Below, piece by piece: positions 51,096 through 60,595 of a stretch of 64,000 nt of DNA (positions within the stretch are counted from its first letter, which is position 1; every line of letters begins with the position of its first letter). The notes beneath the pieces are model-generated. The model searched no databases. It saw nothing but the letters and a program-made list of their open reading frames with translations, and was not told the DNA's origin. Made by a program: the position numbers and the translations under genes. The DNA comes from Pseudobutyrivibrio xylanivorans (GTDB taxonomy: Bacteria > Bacillota > Clostridia > Lachnospirales > Lachnospiraceae): assembly GCF_008935055.1 (NCBI RefSeq), contig NZ_CP043028.1, positions 819,501 to 883,500 of the forward strand, given 5' to 3'.

Positions 51096-51905
51096 TCAAA
51101 GAAACATGTTTTTGATGTACATTTCTACTATTTTTGTATTCATCCCCTGTTTAGTAGACTCCATTGAAATAAACAAATTCTCTCCCAATACTATGCCACT
51201 ATCTTCATATCTCTGAAGCTTCAAAAGATTTTTTACCGCATATTCTTCTTGATCAATAAGACCTAAATGTTCCCAATAGATTGTTTTTCTTTTTCTTGTA
51301 TTTAATAAGGCAAAATCAGGACTTACTACATGTCCATTTTTTAACTTCAGCATCGGCTCGTACACGTAGGGTATATTATTTTTTTCAAAAAGATCCGCTA
51401 ATATCTTTTCTGATTTAGAACGTACATGCTCTCCTCTGGCTGTAAAAATGTTTCCTTCTATTGGGTATGTATTTTGTCCACCTTGATTTCTTTCATACCA
51501 TCTGGCGATAAATTCTTCGTCGCTTTCTATAATTGGAGTGATGAAGGCCTTCTTTGCAGATGCCATTTTTTCGTATATCCCTGTGATTTGCTCTAAATTA
51601 GCCTCCCTTATATCTCTTGATATTCTGGATAATTTCTTTTGAATTGTTTGAAGCTTGTAGTTAATCAATAAATCATAATCACGCTGAATGATGCCAGCAT
51701 ACTTTATGATTTCACATGACTTCAGGTACTTCCTTGTGTGAGTCGTGCCATCAAAACAATAGAACTGTTCGCGCCCATTAGTCACTGATGTTTGGATGTG
51801 AATATCTGGGGTGCTACTATACTTTGTGAGTTGTTTGTTTGATATATTCAATAGTTTATTTACTTCTTCTAATCTTTCATTTATTACTTTTTCTATAGCT
51901 TTCAT
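51096..51905 (-). CDS. PD-(D/E)XK nuclease-fold protein, orphan
   Basis: 269 aa. The first 110 residues are helical with a probable coiled coil. The C-terminal half shows the nuclease-like pattern: RSKSEKILADLF (E166), YVYEPMLKLKNGHVVSPDFA (D197) and TIYWEHLG (E212). The position usually held by Lys after the second Glu is His here, so activity is uncertain. No methyltransferase of DNA type or other restriction partner adjoins it; the neighbouring 52-bp repeats are of unknown relation. Confidence 0.65.
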   Translation of the reverse strand: MKAIEKVINERLEEVNKLLNISNKQLTKYSSTPDIHIQTSVTNGREQFYCFDGTTHTRKYLKSCEIIKYAGIIQRDYDLLINYKLQTIQKKLSRISRDIREANLEQITGIYEKMASAKKAFITPIIESDEEFIARWYERNQGGQNTYPIEGNIFTARGEHVRSKSEKILADLFEKNNIPYVYEPMLKLKNGHVVSPDFALLNTRKRKTIYWEHLGLIDQEEYAVKNLLKLQRYEDSGIVLGENLFISMESTKQGMNTKIVEMYIKNMFL

Positions 51906-51963
51906 TTGTATTCCTTGTTCTAATATTATTTCTTTAATTTTTTGAAGGTGGGAAACTACTTTT

Positions 51964-52160
51964 GGGCAGTACTGTAGCTTGTTTTTGCTCTAGTACTGCC
52001 TAGTTTGGCTGTTTGGGCAGTACTGCACTCTATTTTTGCTCTAGTACTGCTCCGGCTAGCTGCTTCGGGCAGTACTGCATTCTATTTTTACTCTAGTACT
52101 GCCCGGACAGGCTGTTTCAGGCAGTTACTAAGCCTATTTCAGTATTCTAGTAGTTTAATG
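51964..52160. repeat. Tandem repeats of 51-52 bp, three and a half copies
   Basis: Units start GGGCAGTACTG at 51964, 52015 and 52067, with a degenerate fourth from 52119. Each has a second AGTACTGC near position 28-36 in the opposite sense, so every unit can fold as a hairpin (GGGCAGTACT / AGTACTGCCC), with a T-rich centre. No gene lies in the stretch 51906-52243. Confidence 0.85.
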
Positions 52161-52243
52161 ATTGGGAAAATGGTCAGCGCAAGCCGCGACAGCGGCTGCG
52201 CTGGTGAAATTATAAGTGATATTACTCTGATGCTGTGATTTTA

Positions 52244-53104
52244 CTATTTCTGGAGAATGTCGACTGTGTGGGCGCTGGCGCCGAGCAAGTCGGCGCGCTC
52301 GCAGACGGCCATCTGATACCGTATGAAGGCCGCAAACTGTTCCTCAGAAAGCGCGTTGACCTCGCGGCGCATGTGATTCGCAGGGCCGTCTGGCGATATG
52401 ATTTGTACGCGGCGCACCCCGGCAGCCTCATTCAACGCCTCTATGTCCTCTGTGCGCATAAACGCGTACAAATCATCAGCGCCCGGCCGTACGTGGTAGG
52501 CTTCGTCCAACTTTCCTTCAGCAATATTCTCTAAGACGTGGCCCTCCTTGATTCCATAAGTAAGGAAGGCATATTCATTCATTACGTATGCTACAAGAAT
52601 ATATCCACCTGGGCGAGTCACGCGTTTGGCTTCAAGCAAAGCTTGAAGCTGCTCTTCATAGGTCTTCAGATGATACATAGGACCAAACAAAAGCGTAAGG
52701 TCAAAGCTATTATCTTCAAATCGCTTTAGCTTTAGAGCATTACCCTGGAATGCTTTCACCCCAGTGCCTTTGGCTTTAAGCATACCAAGGTTGTGCTTTA
52801 CCAGCTCAACAGCAGTGACATCGTAGCCCTCGTTCCAAAGGGGGATGCTGTAGCCGCCGGTGGCGGCGCCTATATCTAAAATCTTTATGTTAGATTTTGC
52901 TTTTCTTGAAGCAGAATCGGAAACGCTATCATCAACAGAACCCATGGCATCCCCAGTAGCTTCTTTTCCTATTTTGCCACGCTCTAGTATGTCTAGATAT
53001 TTGTGAACGTATTTCATGGTTACTGTGAATTCCATGATGCCATGGCGCGACTTAAGGCGCTTGTCTTCGTTGAATTTATTGTAGTATTCTTCTAAGTTTG
53101 TCAT
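52244..53104 (-). CDS. Class I SAM-dependent methyltransferase
   Basis: 286 aa. SAM-binding motif I ILDIGAATGGYSIPLW (about residue 68), then VTAVELVKHNLGMLK, FQGNALKLKRF and LTLLFGPMYHL. Small-molecule or protein substrate, not a DNA methylase by motif. A Ser/Ala/Asp-rich insert (GDAMGSVDDSVSDSASRK, about 45-62) breaks the N-terminal region. The last third (52244-52500) is much richer in G and C than its surroundings, suggesting recombination or transfer. ATG 53104 has GAGGG upstream. Confidence 0.85.
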   Translation of the reverse strand: MTNLEEYYNKFNEDKRLKSRHGIMEFTVTMKYVHKYLDILERGKIGKEATGDAMGSVDDSVSDSASRKAKSNIKILDIGAATGGYSIPLWNEGYDVTAVELVKHNLGMLKAKGTGVKAFQGNALKLKRFEDNSFDLTLLFGPMYHLKTYEEQLQALLEAKRVTRPGGYILVAYVMNEYAFLTYGIKEGHVLENIAEGKLDEAYHVRPGADDLYAFMRTEDIEALNEAAGVRRVQIISPDGPANHMRREVNALSEEQFAAFIRYQMAVCERADLLGASAHTVDILQK

Positions 53105-53134
53105 ATTACCCTCATCCACCGCTAACGCGGTCCC

Positions 53135-53160
53135 CCTTCCCCCTGCTCTCAGGGGGAAGG
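53135..53160. other. Hairpin upstream of the methyltransferase
   Basis: CCTTCCCCCT / AGGGGGAAGG perfect 10-bp stem with loop GCTCTC, in the methyltransferase leader. Confidence 0.6.
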
Positions 53161-53173
53161 CTATATCTTAAAA

Positions 53174-53196
53174 GGCCTCATACAAAGTATGAGGCC
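53174..53196. other. Perfect 10-bp hairpin with a 3-base loop
   Basis: GGCCTCATAC-AAA-GTATGAGGCC, third-party to either gene; possible terminator half without a T tract. Confidence 0.6.
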
Positions 53197-53236
53197 CCCA
53201 TAATTAGTAATTTAGTTTTTGGCTTGCTAGCGGGAA

Positions 53237-53280
53237 GACACATCCATTTGACATTGCCCTTCGGGCAAAGAGGATGTGTC
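53237..53280. other. Two-tier hairpin
   Basis: Outer 9-bp stem GACACATCC / GGATGTGTC encloses GCCC-TTC-GGGC (53256-53266). Lies between the methyltransferase and secA stop. Confidence 0.6.
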
Positions 53281-53289
53281 GTGGCAAAC

Positions 53290-53316
53290 AAAAAATGAAA
53301 TCAAGTTTCATTTTTT
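53290..53316 (-). terminator. Terminator after secA
   Basis: AAAAAATGAAA / TTTCATTTTTT around a 5-base loop; the A/T ends make it work as a terminator on the minus strand, immediately at the secA stop. Confidence 0.7.
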
Positions 53317-55885
53317 ATTTGCTTCTACCGCAACATTGTTTATATTTTAAACCTGATCCACATGGACATGGATCATTTGGAAATACCTTCTTGTCTACGC
53401 GCTTCTTTGGTGCGCGTGTAGCTGTGTCGTCCTTATTTGTTCCAGTAACTTTAGCAACTTCCTCACGCTCTACCTTCTTCTCTATGCGAATTCTGTAAAG
53501 CATTGTAAGTGTATCATTGATGATAGCTGCATTCATTGCATCAAGCATATCGTAGCTTGCTGCCTTGTACTCATCAACTGGGTTACGGTTACCATAAGCC
53601 TGAAGACGGATACCCTGACGAAGCTGCTCCATATCATCGATTTCTTCCATCCACTTTCGGTCGATAACACGAAGTAAGATAACTCGCTCAACCTCTCTGA
53701 ACTGCTCTGGCTGCTCGAATTCCTTTTCCTTAGCATCGTACATCTTAAGAGCGATATCTGTAAGCTTTTCCTTGAGCTCCTTCTTGCTCTTGATATTTCC
53801 AATAGAAAGCTGTGTCATAACAGGAACTGGAATTACTGGGCAAAGGAGGTGATTAAGCTCCTGAAGCTCCCAAAGCTCCTTCTCAACATCATCCGGAATA
53901 GTCTTTTCAATACACTCGTCAACCTTATCGCGAATCATGCCAAGAATCTGGTCGTGCATATCCTCGCCCATAAGTACTCTATGACGCTGTGCGTAAATAA
54001 GCTCTCTCTGCTCATTCATAACCTGATCGTAATCAAGAAGGTTCTTACGAGCTGAGAAGTTGTTTTCCTCAATCTTCTTCTGAGCCTTTTCAATAGCATC
54101 TGAAAGCATCTTGTGCTTAATCTGCTCTCCTTCTGGAACACCGAGAGCATTGAACATATTGATAAGTCTCTCAGAACCGAAGAGTCTCATAAGATCATCT
54201 TCAAGTGAGATGAAGAACTGTGACTCACCGACATCTCCCTGACGGCCTGAACGTCCACGGAGCTGATTGTCAATACGACGTGACTCATGACGCTCTGTAC
54301 CGATAATCTTAAGACCGCCTGCTGCACGAGCATCCTCATCAAGCTTAATATCAGTACCACGACCTGCCATGTTAGTAGCGATGGTAACGGCACCGTGCTT
54401 TCCTGCCTCAGCTACGATTTCAGCTTCCTTCTCGTGGAACTTAGCATTAAGTACATTGTGCTCGATACCCTCTCTGCGAAGAAGCTTTGAAACGTGCTCT
54501 GAAATATCAATATCGATAGTACCAACAAGAACAGGCTGACCCTTTTCGTGAGCCTTCTTAACCTCTTCTACAACTGCCTTGTACTTCTCGTTCTTTGTCT
54601 TATAAACTGCATCATCGTGATCGATACGCTGGATTGGACGGTTTGTAGGAACCTCAACTACGTCCATTCCGTAAATATCACGGAACTCCTGCTCTTCTGT
54701 AAGAGCTGTACCTGTCATACCAGCCTTCTTATCGTACTTGTTGAAGAAGTTCTGGAATGTGATGCTTGCTAGAGTCATAGACTCACGCTTAACCTCAACA
54801 TGCTCCTTAGCCTCGATAGCCTGATGAAGTCCATCAGAGTAACGACGACCTGGCATAATACGGCCAGTAAATGAATCAACAATCATAACCTGACCATCTG
54901 AAACAACATAATCCTGATCCTTAAACATAAGGTTATGAGCACGAAGTGCAAGGATGATGTTGTGCTGAATCTCAAGATTCTCTGGATCTGCAAGGTTCTC
55001 AATGTGAAAGAACTGCTCAACCTTCTTAACACCTTCTGCTGTAAGGTTAACTACCTTATCCTTCTCGTCTACGATGAAATCACCAGTCTCGTTTCTCTCA
55101 ACACCCATGATAGCGTCCATCTTAGAGAATTCCGGAAGATCCTCACCACGCTTAAGCTGACGAGCAAGAACATCGCAAAGCTCATAAAGCTTTGTAGACT
55201 TTCCTGACTGACCAGAAATGATAAGTGGTGTACGTGCCTCGTCGATGAGAACTGAGTCAACCTCATCGATGATGCAGTAGTGAAGGCTTCTCTGAACAAG
55301 ATCCTTCTCATATACACACATATTGTCACGGAGGTAATCGAAACCAAGCTCGTTATTTGTGATGTATGTAATATCACAATTGTATGCTGCCTGACGCTCC
55401 TCCTTTGTCATGTCGTTAAGAACAACGCCAACTGTAAGACCAAGGAAACGGTGAACCTCTCCCATCCACTCAGCATCACGCTTTGCCAGGTAATCATTTA
55501 CAGTAACGATGTGAACGCCCTTGCCCTCCAAAGCATTCAAATATGCTGGAAGTGTAGATACAAGAGTCTTACCTTCACCAGTACGCATTTCTGCGATACG
55601 ACCCTGATGAAGAATAATACCACCGATAATCTGAACTCTGAAATGCTCCATACCAAGGGCACGCTTACCTGCCTCACGAACTGTAGCGTATGCCTCTGGA
55701 AGAATATCATCTAAAGTTTCACCCTTTGCAAGTCTCTCCTTAAATTCAACAGTCTTTCCACGAAGCTCCTCGTCTGTAAGAGCCCCCATAGCATCCCTGT
55801 AAGATTCTATTTTATCAACGATAGGCTTAATTCTTTTAAGCTCTCGCTCTGAATGCGTACCAAAAACCTTGTCAATAATATTCAT
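53315..55885 (-). CDS. secA: Preprotein translocase ATPase SecA
   Basis: 856 aa motor that drives proteins through SecYEG. Walker A in [12 protein letters not shown] (about residue 102), Walker [39 protein letters not shown], and a C-terminal zinc-binding tail with [16 protein letters not shown]. The normal length for Firmicutes SecA. AGGAGATAG lies before the ATG and a promoter at 55934-55962 upstream. Confidence 0.97.
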   Translation of the reverse strand: MNIIDKVFGTHSERELKRIKPIVDKIESYRDAMGALTDEELRGKTVEFKERLAKGETLDDILPEAYATVREAGKRALGMEHFRVQIIGGIILHQGRIAEMRTGEGKTLVSTLPAYLNALEGKGVHIVTVNDYLAKRDAEWMGEVHRFLGLTVGVVLNDMTKEERQAAYNCDITYITNNELGFDYLRDNMCVYEKDLVQRSLHYCIIDEVDSVLIDEARTPLIISGQSGKSTKLYELCDVLARQLKRGEDLPEFSKMDAIMGVERNETGDFIVDEKDKVVNLTAEGVKKVEQFFHIENLADPENLEIQHNIILALRAHNLMFKDQDYVVSDGQVMIVDSFTGRIMPGRRYSDGLHQAIEAKEHVEVKRESMTLASITFQNFFNKYDKKAGMTGTALTEEQEFRDIYGMDVVEVPTNRPIQRIDHDDAVYKTKNEKYKAVVEEVKKAHEKGQPVLVGTIDIDISEHVSKLLRREGIEHNVLNAKFHEKEAEIVAEAGKHGAVTIATNMAGRGTDIKLDEDARAAGGLKIIGTERHESRRIDNQLRGRSGRQGDVGESQFFISLEDDLMRLFGSERLINMFNALGVPEGEQIKHKMLSDAIEKAQKKIEENNFSARKNLLDYDQVMNEQRELIYAQRHRVLMGEDMHDQILGMIRDKVDECIEKTIPDDVEKELWELQELNHLLCPVIPVPVMTQLSIGNIKSKKELKEKLTDIALKMYDAKEKEFEQPEQFREVERVILLRVIDRKWMEEIDDMEQLRQGIRLQAYGNRNPVDEYKAASYDMLDAMNAAIINDTLTMLYRIRIEKKVEREEVAKVTGTNKDDTATRAPKKRVDKKVFPNDPCPCGSGLKYKQCCGRSK

Positions 55886-55933
55886 TACTACTATCTCCTA
55901 ACCTATTGGGTATAAAACCCACAAACTGTACCT

Positions 55934-55962
55934 ATTTTAACAGAAACAGGCTAGTTTAACAA
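55934..55962 (-). promoter_or_regulatory. Promoter of secA
   Basis: TTGTTA (55962-55957), a 17-base spacer and TAAAAT (55939-55934). Confidence 0.6.
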
Positions 55963-56002
55963 CGTTTTTCCGTGTGTATTAACAGGGTCAAAGTATAGTG
56001 TT

Positions 56003-57130
56003 TTACATGAAAGTATAATTAACATTGGCAAAAGAAATCCTATCCATTATCCTAAGCTTCACAGGGTTCCTGTAGACTAGCTGTTCATTGTTCACAAAGG
56101 TGCTGTTTGTGGAGTTCAAGTCACTTAGATAAAAATCATCTCCCTCCCTCACTATCTTTGCATGATTTGTAGATACAGTTCTCTCATGTAAAACCGCATC
56201 ATTGGCTCTTCCAGATCCTATTCGAAATACATCTTTATCAACTAAGAAGTCTTCTTCGCGATTAAGTCCATCGTATACAAGCTTTCCCGAGGGCTTCACA
56301 TCAGCTAAAAGCTCCGTTTTTTGCTCTAGTTCAATATTTTCCGGGTCTATTACAAAATCGTCCGACTCTAAAATAGGATTATCCTTAAACTCTATCTTCT
56401 TACATAAAAAATTTTTCACAGCTCCCTGTACTTGCCAAAATAAACTGGTCTTCTCCTGTGAAATTTCATCAAACTGATCAGAGATATATTCTCCCTGTTG
56501 ATTGAAATAGTCCTGTTCTATGTAGTCGCATTCTGTCCGTTCTTCTTCTCGAAGATTTATTTTCTCTACCGGTGGCTCTGACACTTCACACACATCACTG
56601 ATACAATCTAAAATTTCACTTAATGTATAGTCTTCCTTCAGGCAAATGTCATAAGCCTCGTATACTACTTTTGCCAGTTCCTTATCAGATGCTGGCACCA
56701 CGGTCAAAAGATGCTCCATTATACTTCTGAATTGCTCCTGCACATTTCCCATATTCTTAGGGTAATAGCACAAACTCACCTTGAAACTATCGTAGGATTT
56801 TTCCAAATAAACGCTTTCTTTGCTAAGCCATATATGACAATCGTCAATCATATATTTTTCTAGCTCATCATAGGCTAGCTGGATATTTAATATTATTCGT
56901 CTAACTATATCTATGGTCAAATCATGTGAGTCAAGATAATCCTCCAGATTTTCCTTACGCGAAATATTGTAATTATACTGCTGTGTACCATTTATATTAA
57001 TTTTGGAAACCTCAAGCAACGCATCTATCCTGTTTTCCTCTATCATCCTCTCCTCGTATGAAGATATGGTATCTACTGCATCCACAACCATATAGCTGTC
57101 ATTATGCTGCCTTTTGTATTGTATATTCAT
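56003..57130 (-). CDS. DUF6382-FHA protein of the Tad locus
   Basis: 375 aa. Residues 1-180 (YMVVDAVDTISSYEERMIEE, then DLTIDIVRRIILNIQLAYDE) match DUF6382; residues about 290-370 are an FHA domain with FRIGSGRANDAV, HERTVSTNHAKIV and LSDLNSTNSTFVN. FHA binds phosphothreonine, so this may connect the pilus to a Ser/Thr kinase. Last gene of the locus in this direction, two to three bases after the TadE-like gene. The middle is a charged linker with the segment SLFWQVQGAVKNFL. Confidence 0.83.
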   Translation of the reverse strand: MNIQYKRQHNDSYMVVDAVDTISSYEERMIEENRIDALLEVSKININGTQQYNYNISRKENLEDYLDSHDLTIDIVRRIILNIQLAYDELEKYMIDDCHIWLSKESVYLEKSYDSFKVSLCYYPKNMGNVQEQFRSIMEHLLTVVPASDKELAKVVYEAYDICLKEDYTLSEILDCISDVCEVSEPPVEKINLREEERTECDYIEQDYFNQQGEYISDQFDEISQEKTSLFWQVQGAVKNFLCKKIEFKDNPILESDDFVIDPENIELEQKTELLADVKPSGKLVYDGLNREEDFLVDKDVFRIGSGRANDAVLHERTVSTNHAKIVREGDDFYLSDLNSTNSTFVNNEQLVYRNPVKLRIMDRISFANVNYTFM

Positions 57131-57133
57131 AAC

Positions 57134-57355
57134 CTAATCCCTGATGGCATTTATCGTGCCAACAATTCCTTCCTTTATCCTAAAAATCGACACCGTATTA
57201 AAAGTATCCTGCTTGTATTCCACATATGCGATACTTTCCTTAAACAATTCAAAGGATAAAAGTACAGCCATGCCAAACACAATAAAACAAATACTTATAA
57301 TAACTGCCCCTTCAACCGTATAGCTTCCCTTCAGACTTTTAGACAAAATACTCAC
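57134..57355 (-). CDS. TadE-like small pseudopilin
   Basis: 73 aa with a type-III-like signal: basic SKSLKG, then SYTVEGAVIISICFIVFGMA. The glycine before the hydrophobic stretch suits cleavage by the A24 peptidase. Minor pilin or assembly subunit of the Tad system. It starts two bases after the peptidase stop. Confidence 0.75.
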   Translation of the reverse strand: MSILSKSLKGSYTVEGAVIISICFIVFGMAVLLSFELFKESIAYVEYKQDTFNTVSIFRIKEGIVGTINAIRD

Positions 57356-57357
57356 AA

Positions 57358-57804
57358 CTAAATGCCTCCAGTTTGATTTATAAACATTAGCACCATATAT
57401 CCTGCCAACATAAATGGCATAAATGGAAGATCGAAGTCACCGGTGGACTCTCTATCAATAGTCAAAAGAAATAATCCACCTCCAATTGCTGCAAACACTG
57501 AACTTATCCACAATAGTACCAAGATATTCATAAATCCCAGGTATAATCCCGAAACCATAACAATCAGCGCATCTGCCTTTCCAATCTTTTCATTTGTCAC
57601 AATACTAAAAACATATAAAACCACTCCAACCAAAACTCCACCGATAATACTCAGTAATGAGTAAGGACGTAGCATCACATCTATTAATATTCCTATTATT
57701 CCAAAGACTGCTATCTCTATCAGTCTGATTTGTTTCGTCCGAAAATCTTCTAAGGCGGTTATTCCATAAAAGCAAAACAATCCAATCTGCTCCAACATTT
57801 TCAC
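57358..57804 (-). CDS. A24 prepilin peptidase, TadV/CpaA type
   Basis: 148 aa membrane aspartyl peptidase, about four segments. The two aspartates are in ALEDFRTKQI (about residue 18) and NEKIGKADALIVMV (about 75), as in FlaK/TadV. It lacks the methylation domain of PilD, as usual for Tad loci. Processes the Flp pilin and TadE proteins here. Confidence 0.85.
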   Translation of the reverse strand: MKMLEQIGLFCFYGITALEDFRTKQIRLIEIAVFGIIGILIDVMLRPYSLLSIIGGVLVGVVLYVFSIVTNEKIGKADALIVMVSGLYLGFMNILVLLWISSVFAAIGGGLFLLTIDRESTGDFDLPFMPFMLAGYMVLMFINQTGGI

Positions 57805-57823
57805 TCCTCTATATCAACTTTCA

Positions 57824-58861
57824 TCAATTCTTTTCTCCTGCTGAACATTTACTGCAGGCTCTCATTGAATCCTTCACATCCTCATACAAAACCTTTTTGA
57901 TATTATGCTTTATCTCGGTACAATTTATATCCTTGTGATATGCTGTTCCGTAGTCTGTTACAAAAATAAAACCGTGAGCATCTTTGCCCTTACAACGCTC
58001 ACAGACATTGTAAACACCACCACTTTTGTTCCTTGCCTCTGACAGCTCTCCCTTAGGGAGACGATGTACCGAAGGATTGAGGTACGTACAATTGTAGTTT
58101 GTATGGTAAACCTCTCCCTTTTCTGTTACATAAACATATCTGGCATCTGTGGTATTCTCCGATTTATCATACCCAACCCACTTGCGGTTTCTTGCCCTTT
58201 GGCTCACATCGAAAGAGTAGTGTCCTAATAGTCCCACAGGAAATGTCATCTGATAATTCACCCTTATATCGATGTAATTGCCTTCTACTGTTGTATCAAA
58301 AAAATCAAATCCTAGTGCACCGCCATCCACAAATCCAATAGGAACCTCATTTTTTGCAATTTCCACACCTGACAATGCAATAGTTGATGCCAATAACACT
58401 GCTTCTGAGACCTCTCCTCCTATTGTCGGCTCCTGTCCCGAGATATCTTCGTCTTTGTCTGACTCACCATAATTCGACATATTTCCAAGGGTTATTGCCA
58501 TTGTACGACTGGCATAGTCTATTGCCTGCTGCACTCCAGACTGCACTTGTAGCAATCTAAACATAAACAATCCAAATACCATCATGCTTATGAACAGTGG
58601 CAAAATCACAGCTGCTTCAATTGTATAACTGGCCTTTTTTGAGGAGGCATAAAAAGGCATCTCCTGTACTTTTAATGAGTTTATGAATCTTTTATATACT
58701 GGTGGCTGACCATGAATACATCTATCCTTTCTGTATTCATGTTCTTTGTTGATAGTAACTGGAGCAACTGGCAGCTTGCTCCGCCAATTCGGTGCAAACG
58801 AATTGGTATTATAGAGTTTTTTACCTAGAGACACCTTTTTACACCTCCTCTCATAATTCAA
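57824..58861 (-). CDS. TadE/TadG-like pilus protein with a Cys-rich tail
   Basis: 345 aa. A long hydrophilic N-terminus (1-70), a pseudopilin-like segment KKASYTIEAAVILPLFISMM (about 75-94) and a C-terminus with two CxxC-type repeats (NCTYLNP, VCERCKG and NCTEIKH, ACSKCSAG). The repeated YVTEKGEVYHTNYNCT and FVTDYGTAYHKDINCT suggest duplicated zinc- or disulphide-forming units. Minor pilin of the Tad system by position and signal. Confidence 0.78.
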   Translation of the reverse strand: MNYERRCKKVSLGKKLYNTNSFAPNWRSKLPVAPVTINKEHEYRKDRCIHGQPPVYKRFINSLKVQEMPFYASSKKASYTIEAAVILPLFISMMVFGLFMFRLLQVQSGVQQAIDYASRTMAITLGNMSNYGESDKDEDISGQEPTIGGEVSEAVLLASTIALSGVEIAKNEVPIGFVDGGALGFDFFDTTVEGNYIDIRVNYQMTFPVGLLGHYSFDVSQRARNRKWVGYDKSENTTDARYVYVTEKGEVYHTNYNCTYLNPSVHRLPKGELSEARNKSGGVYNVCERCKGKDAHGFIFVTDYGTAYHKDINCTEIKHNIKKVLYEDVKDSMRACSKCSAGEKN

Positions 58862-58882
58862 ATATTTCCTACATAATTTTGC

Positions 58883-60394
58883 CTAATATGAAAGATATCG
58901 TGTTTTTGCAAAATAATACTGTCCGGGAATCTGCTCTGCAGTTCCTTGGTTCCTGGAAAAAATCGATAAAAACATTTCACTGGCGCTGAAGGACAGCTCT
59001 ACATCCGCAGCCCATAGCATATTGTCCACCTTCACAGCTTTATAGTCTTCTGTGGAATTTAACGCTATTTCCATCACATCGAGAGCCCTCATTGCAATCT
59101 TTGATTTTGAGTGAACTGCCAGCAATGCACTTAAAAAATCCTTGTAAGTTAGTCCAGAATCCACATTCTTAGCCTTTACATTTACATTTTTCATGGATGA
59201 CAAGTGCCATATGTCCGAGGTCCACTGATCCAGATTCTTCACAGCTGGAACCTTTCCTCCGCATAGAAGTAGTCGTACATCCAATGTAGATTCCGCATAA
59301 GCCCATGCTGCTATTATGCCTGCCTGCAGCGCTTCTATGATTACAGGGTTTCCTGTAAATCCTGCCAAAACGACTGCAATATCATAGGCCTCTTTTTGCA
59401 TAAGTGTGCTACTCATAATAGTTGCAAAATTAGCAGCCTCTCGAAGAAAAAGTATTTCTTCCACAACTCTTGCCAAGTTTTGGGAATCTGTATGCTGCCC
59501 TGCCACCAGGTATTCAACCTCATACTTCAAACCATCGTGCTTTCTATCCTTGTCAAATCGACTATAATTTGTTAAGAGGTAATCGATAAACAGGGCCTTA
59601 TCAACAATTCCAGCATCTGTAGTCTGTTGCATATTTCCACGACTTAATGTCCTGTGAGATGGCAACTGATCTTCCACCACTTCTTTTTCTGAAACAGAAT
59701 CAACATTCGTCACTGTAGCCAGAACACTTCTTGAAAATGATTCCTTTAAAACATCAAAGGCGTCCAATGGATTATCCTCAACCCTACCTGGACTTGGATA
59801 GTCCTCCGGCTTGGTCCGGGGATCATCATCCTCTTCCGCCTCTCTCTTTTTTCTCTCCAAATCTCTTTTGGCATCATTCAAGGATTTCTTAGCAGAGTTT
59901 GCTTTATCCTCCACCGATATCTTTTCGATATTGTTGATGCTGTCGATATGTCCCTGTACTCCGTCTATTATTTGTGCTGCCATTCCCTCTTTCGCAGCTT
60001 TAGCACCGAGTGTAATAATTGCTGCACCATCAGAATCTGTAAGAACCGAGTACCTATTCACTTTACATCCATCTGTGGAAAGCCTGGCATAGTTATGCCC
60101 ACTTTCCACACTTGAATTATATTTACAATAATCCAGAGTCTTCTGCTCCATTATCCCTGGTCCCTTATTCTCAGAGCCATATCCTAAATCAACTGCCAAT
60201 ATCTTATAATTTGTCCAAAGGTATGGATTATACTCAGAAAAAGCACTATCTACAGCCATGTCAGTGTACTCCTGAGCAAAAGCATGGAGCTCATAAAGCC
60301 TGATGCACTCACTCATAGTGAAAATGAGCCCCATAACCGCAACCATAATCAACGCAAAGAAAACCGAAAGAGACCCCTTCAATTTTTTCTGCAC
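58883..60394 (-). CDS. DUF5702 (TadG-like) protein of the Tad locus
   Basis: 503 aa. N-terminal signal-like membrane segment (LKGSLSVFFALIMVAVMGLI), then a large outer part with a coiled-coil stretch (about 150-195: KISVEDKANSAKKSLNDAKR) and a Pro/Asp-rich link. It matches DUF5702, seen in Lachnospiraceae pilus loci; role in assembly is assumed from context. The start is GTG 60394, overlapping the TAG of the pilin gene by one base, with AGGACGAG upstream. Confidence 0.78.
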   Translation of the reverse strand: MQKKLKGSLSVFFALIMVAVMGLIFTMSECIRLYELHAFAQEYTDMAVDSAFSEYNPYLWTNYKILAVDLGYGSENKGPGIMEQKTLDYCKYNSSVESGHNYARLSTDGCKVNRYSVLTDSDGAAIITLGAKAAKEGMAAQIIDGVQGHIDSINNIEKISVEDKANSAKKSLNDAKRDLERKKREAEEDDDPRTKPEDYPSPGRVEDNPLDAFDVLKESFSRSVLATVTNVDSVSEKEVVEDQLPSHRTLSRGNMQQTTDAGIVDKALFIDYLLTNYSRFDKDRKHDGLKYEVEYLVAGQHTDSQNLARVVEEILFLREAANFATIMSSTLMQKEAYDIAVVLAGFTGNPVIIEALQAGIIAAWAYAESTLDVRLLLCGGKVPAVKNLDQWTSDIWHLSSMKNVNVKAKNVDSGLTYKDFLSALLAVHSKSKIAMRALDVMEIALNSTEDYKAVKVDNMLWAADVELSFSASEMFLSIFSRNQGTAEQIPGQYYFAKTRYLSY

Positions 60395-60573
60395 TATACT
60401 CGTCCTGCCTGAGAATTGATTGTCTTGAAAATACTCTCAACTAATGAGTTCAAATGATCCTTGAACACAAGCACAATACCAATTAAAACAACCAGTATAA
60501 GTATCATTTCCACTGTGCCGATACCGTCTTCCTCTACTACAAATCCCTTGATCTTATTCATTAAATAATTCAT
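60394..60573 (-). CDS. Flp1-type pilin
   Basis: 59 aa pilin precursor. MNYLMNKIKGFVVEEDGIGT is followed by VEMILILVVLIGIVLVFKDH, a class-III-like signal in which cleavage after Gly and Glu at +5 fit type IVb/Flp pilins. GAGG lies before ATG 60573. It sits between the TadC gene and the DUF5702 gene, where the pilin is expected; its coding region was short enough to be overlooked. Confidence 0.8.
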   Translation of the reverse strand: MNYLMNKIKGFVVEEDGIGTVEMILILVVLIGIVLVFKDHLNSLVESIFKTINSQAGRV

Positions 60574-60595
60574 TCTCTTTACCTCACGTTTTTCT

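Noticed and set aside
51964..52160. Possible CRISPR array
   Set aside because: Units are contiguous tandem repeats without distinct spacers and no cas genes are in the window.
51096..53104. Restriction-modification pair (nuclease-fold protein plus methyltransferase)
   Set aside because: The methyltransferase has a small-molecule type motif I and lacks DNA-methylase catalytic motifs such as DPPY or PCQ; the genes are separated by 340 bases of repeats.
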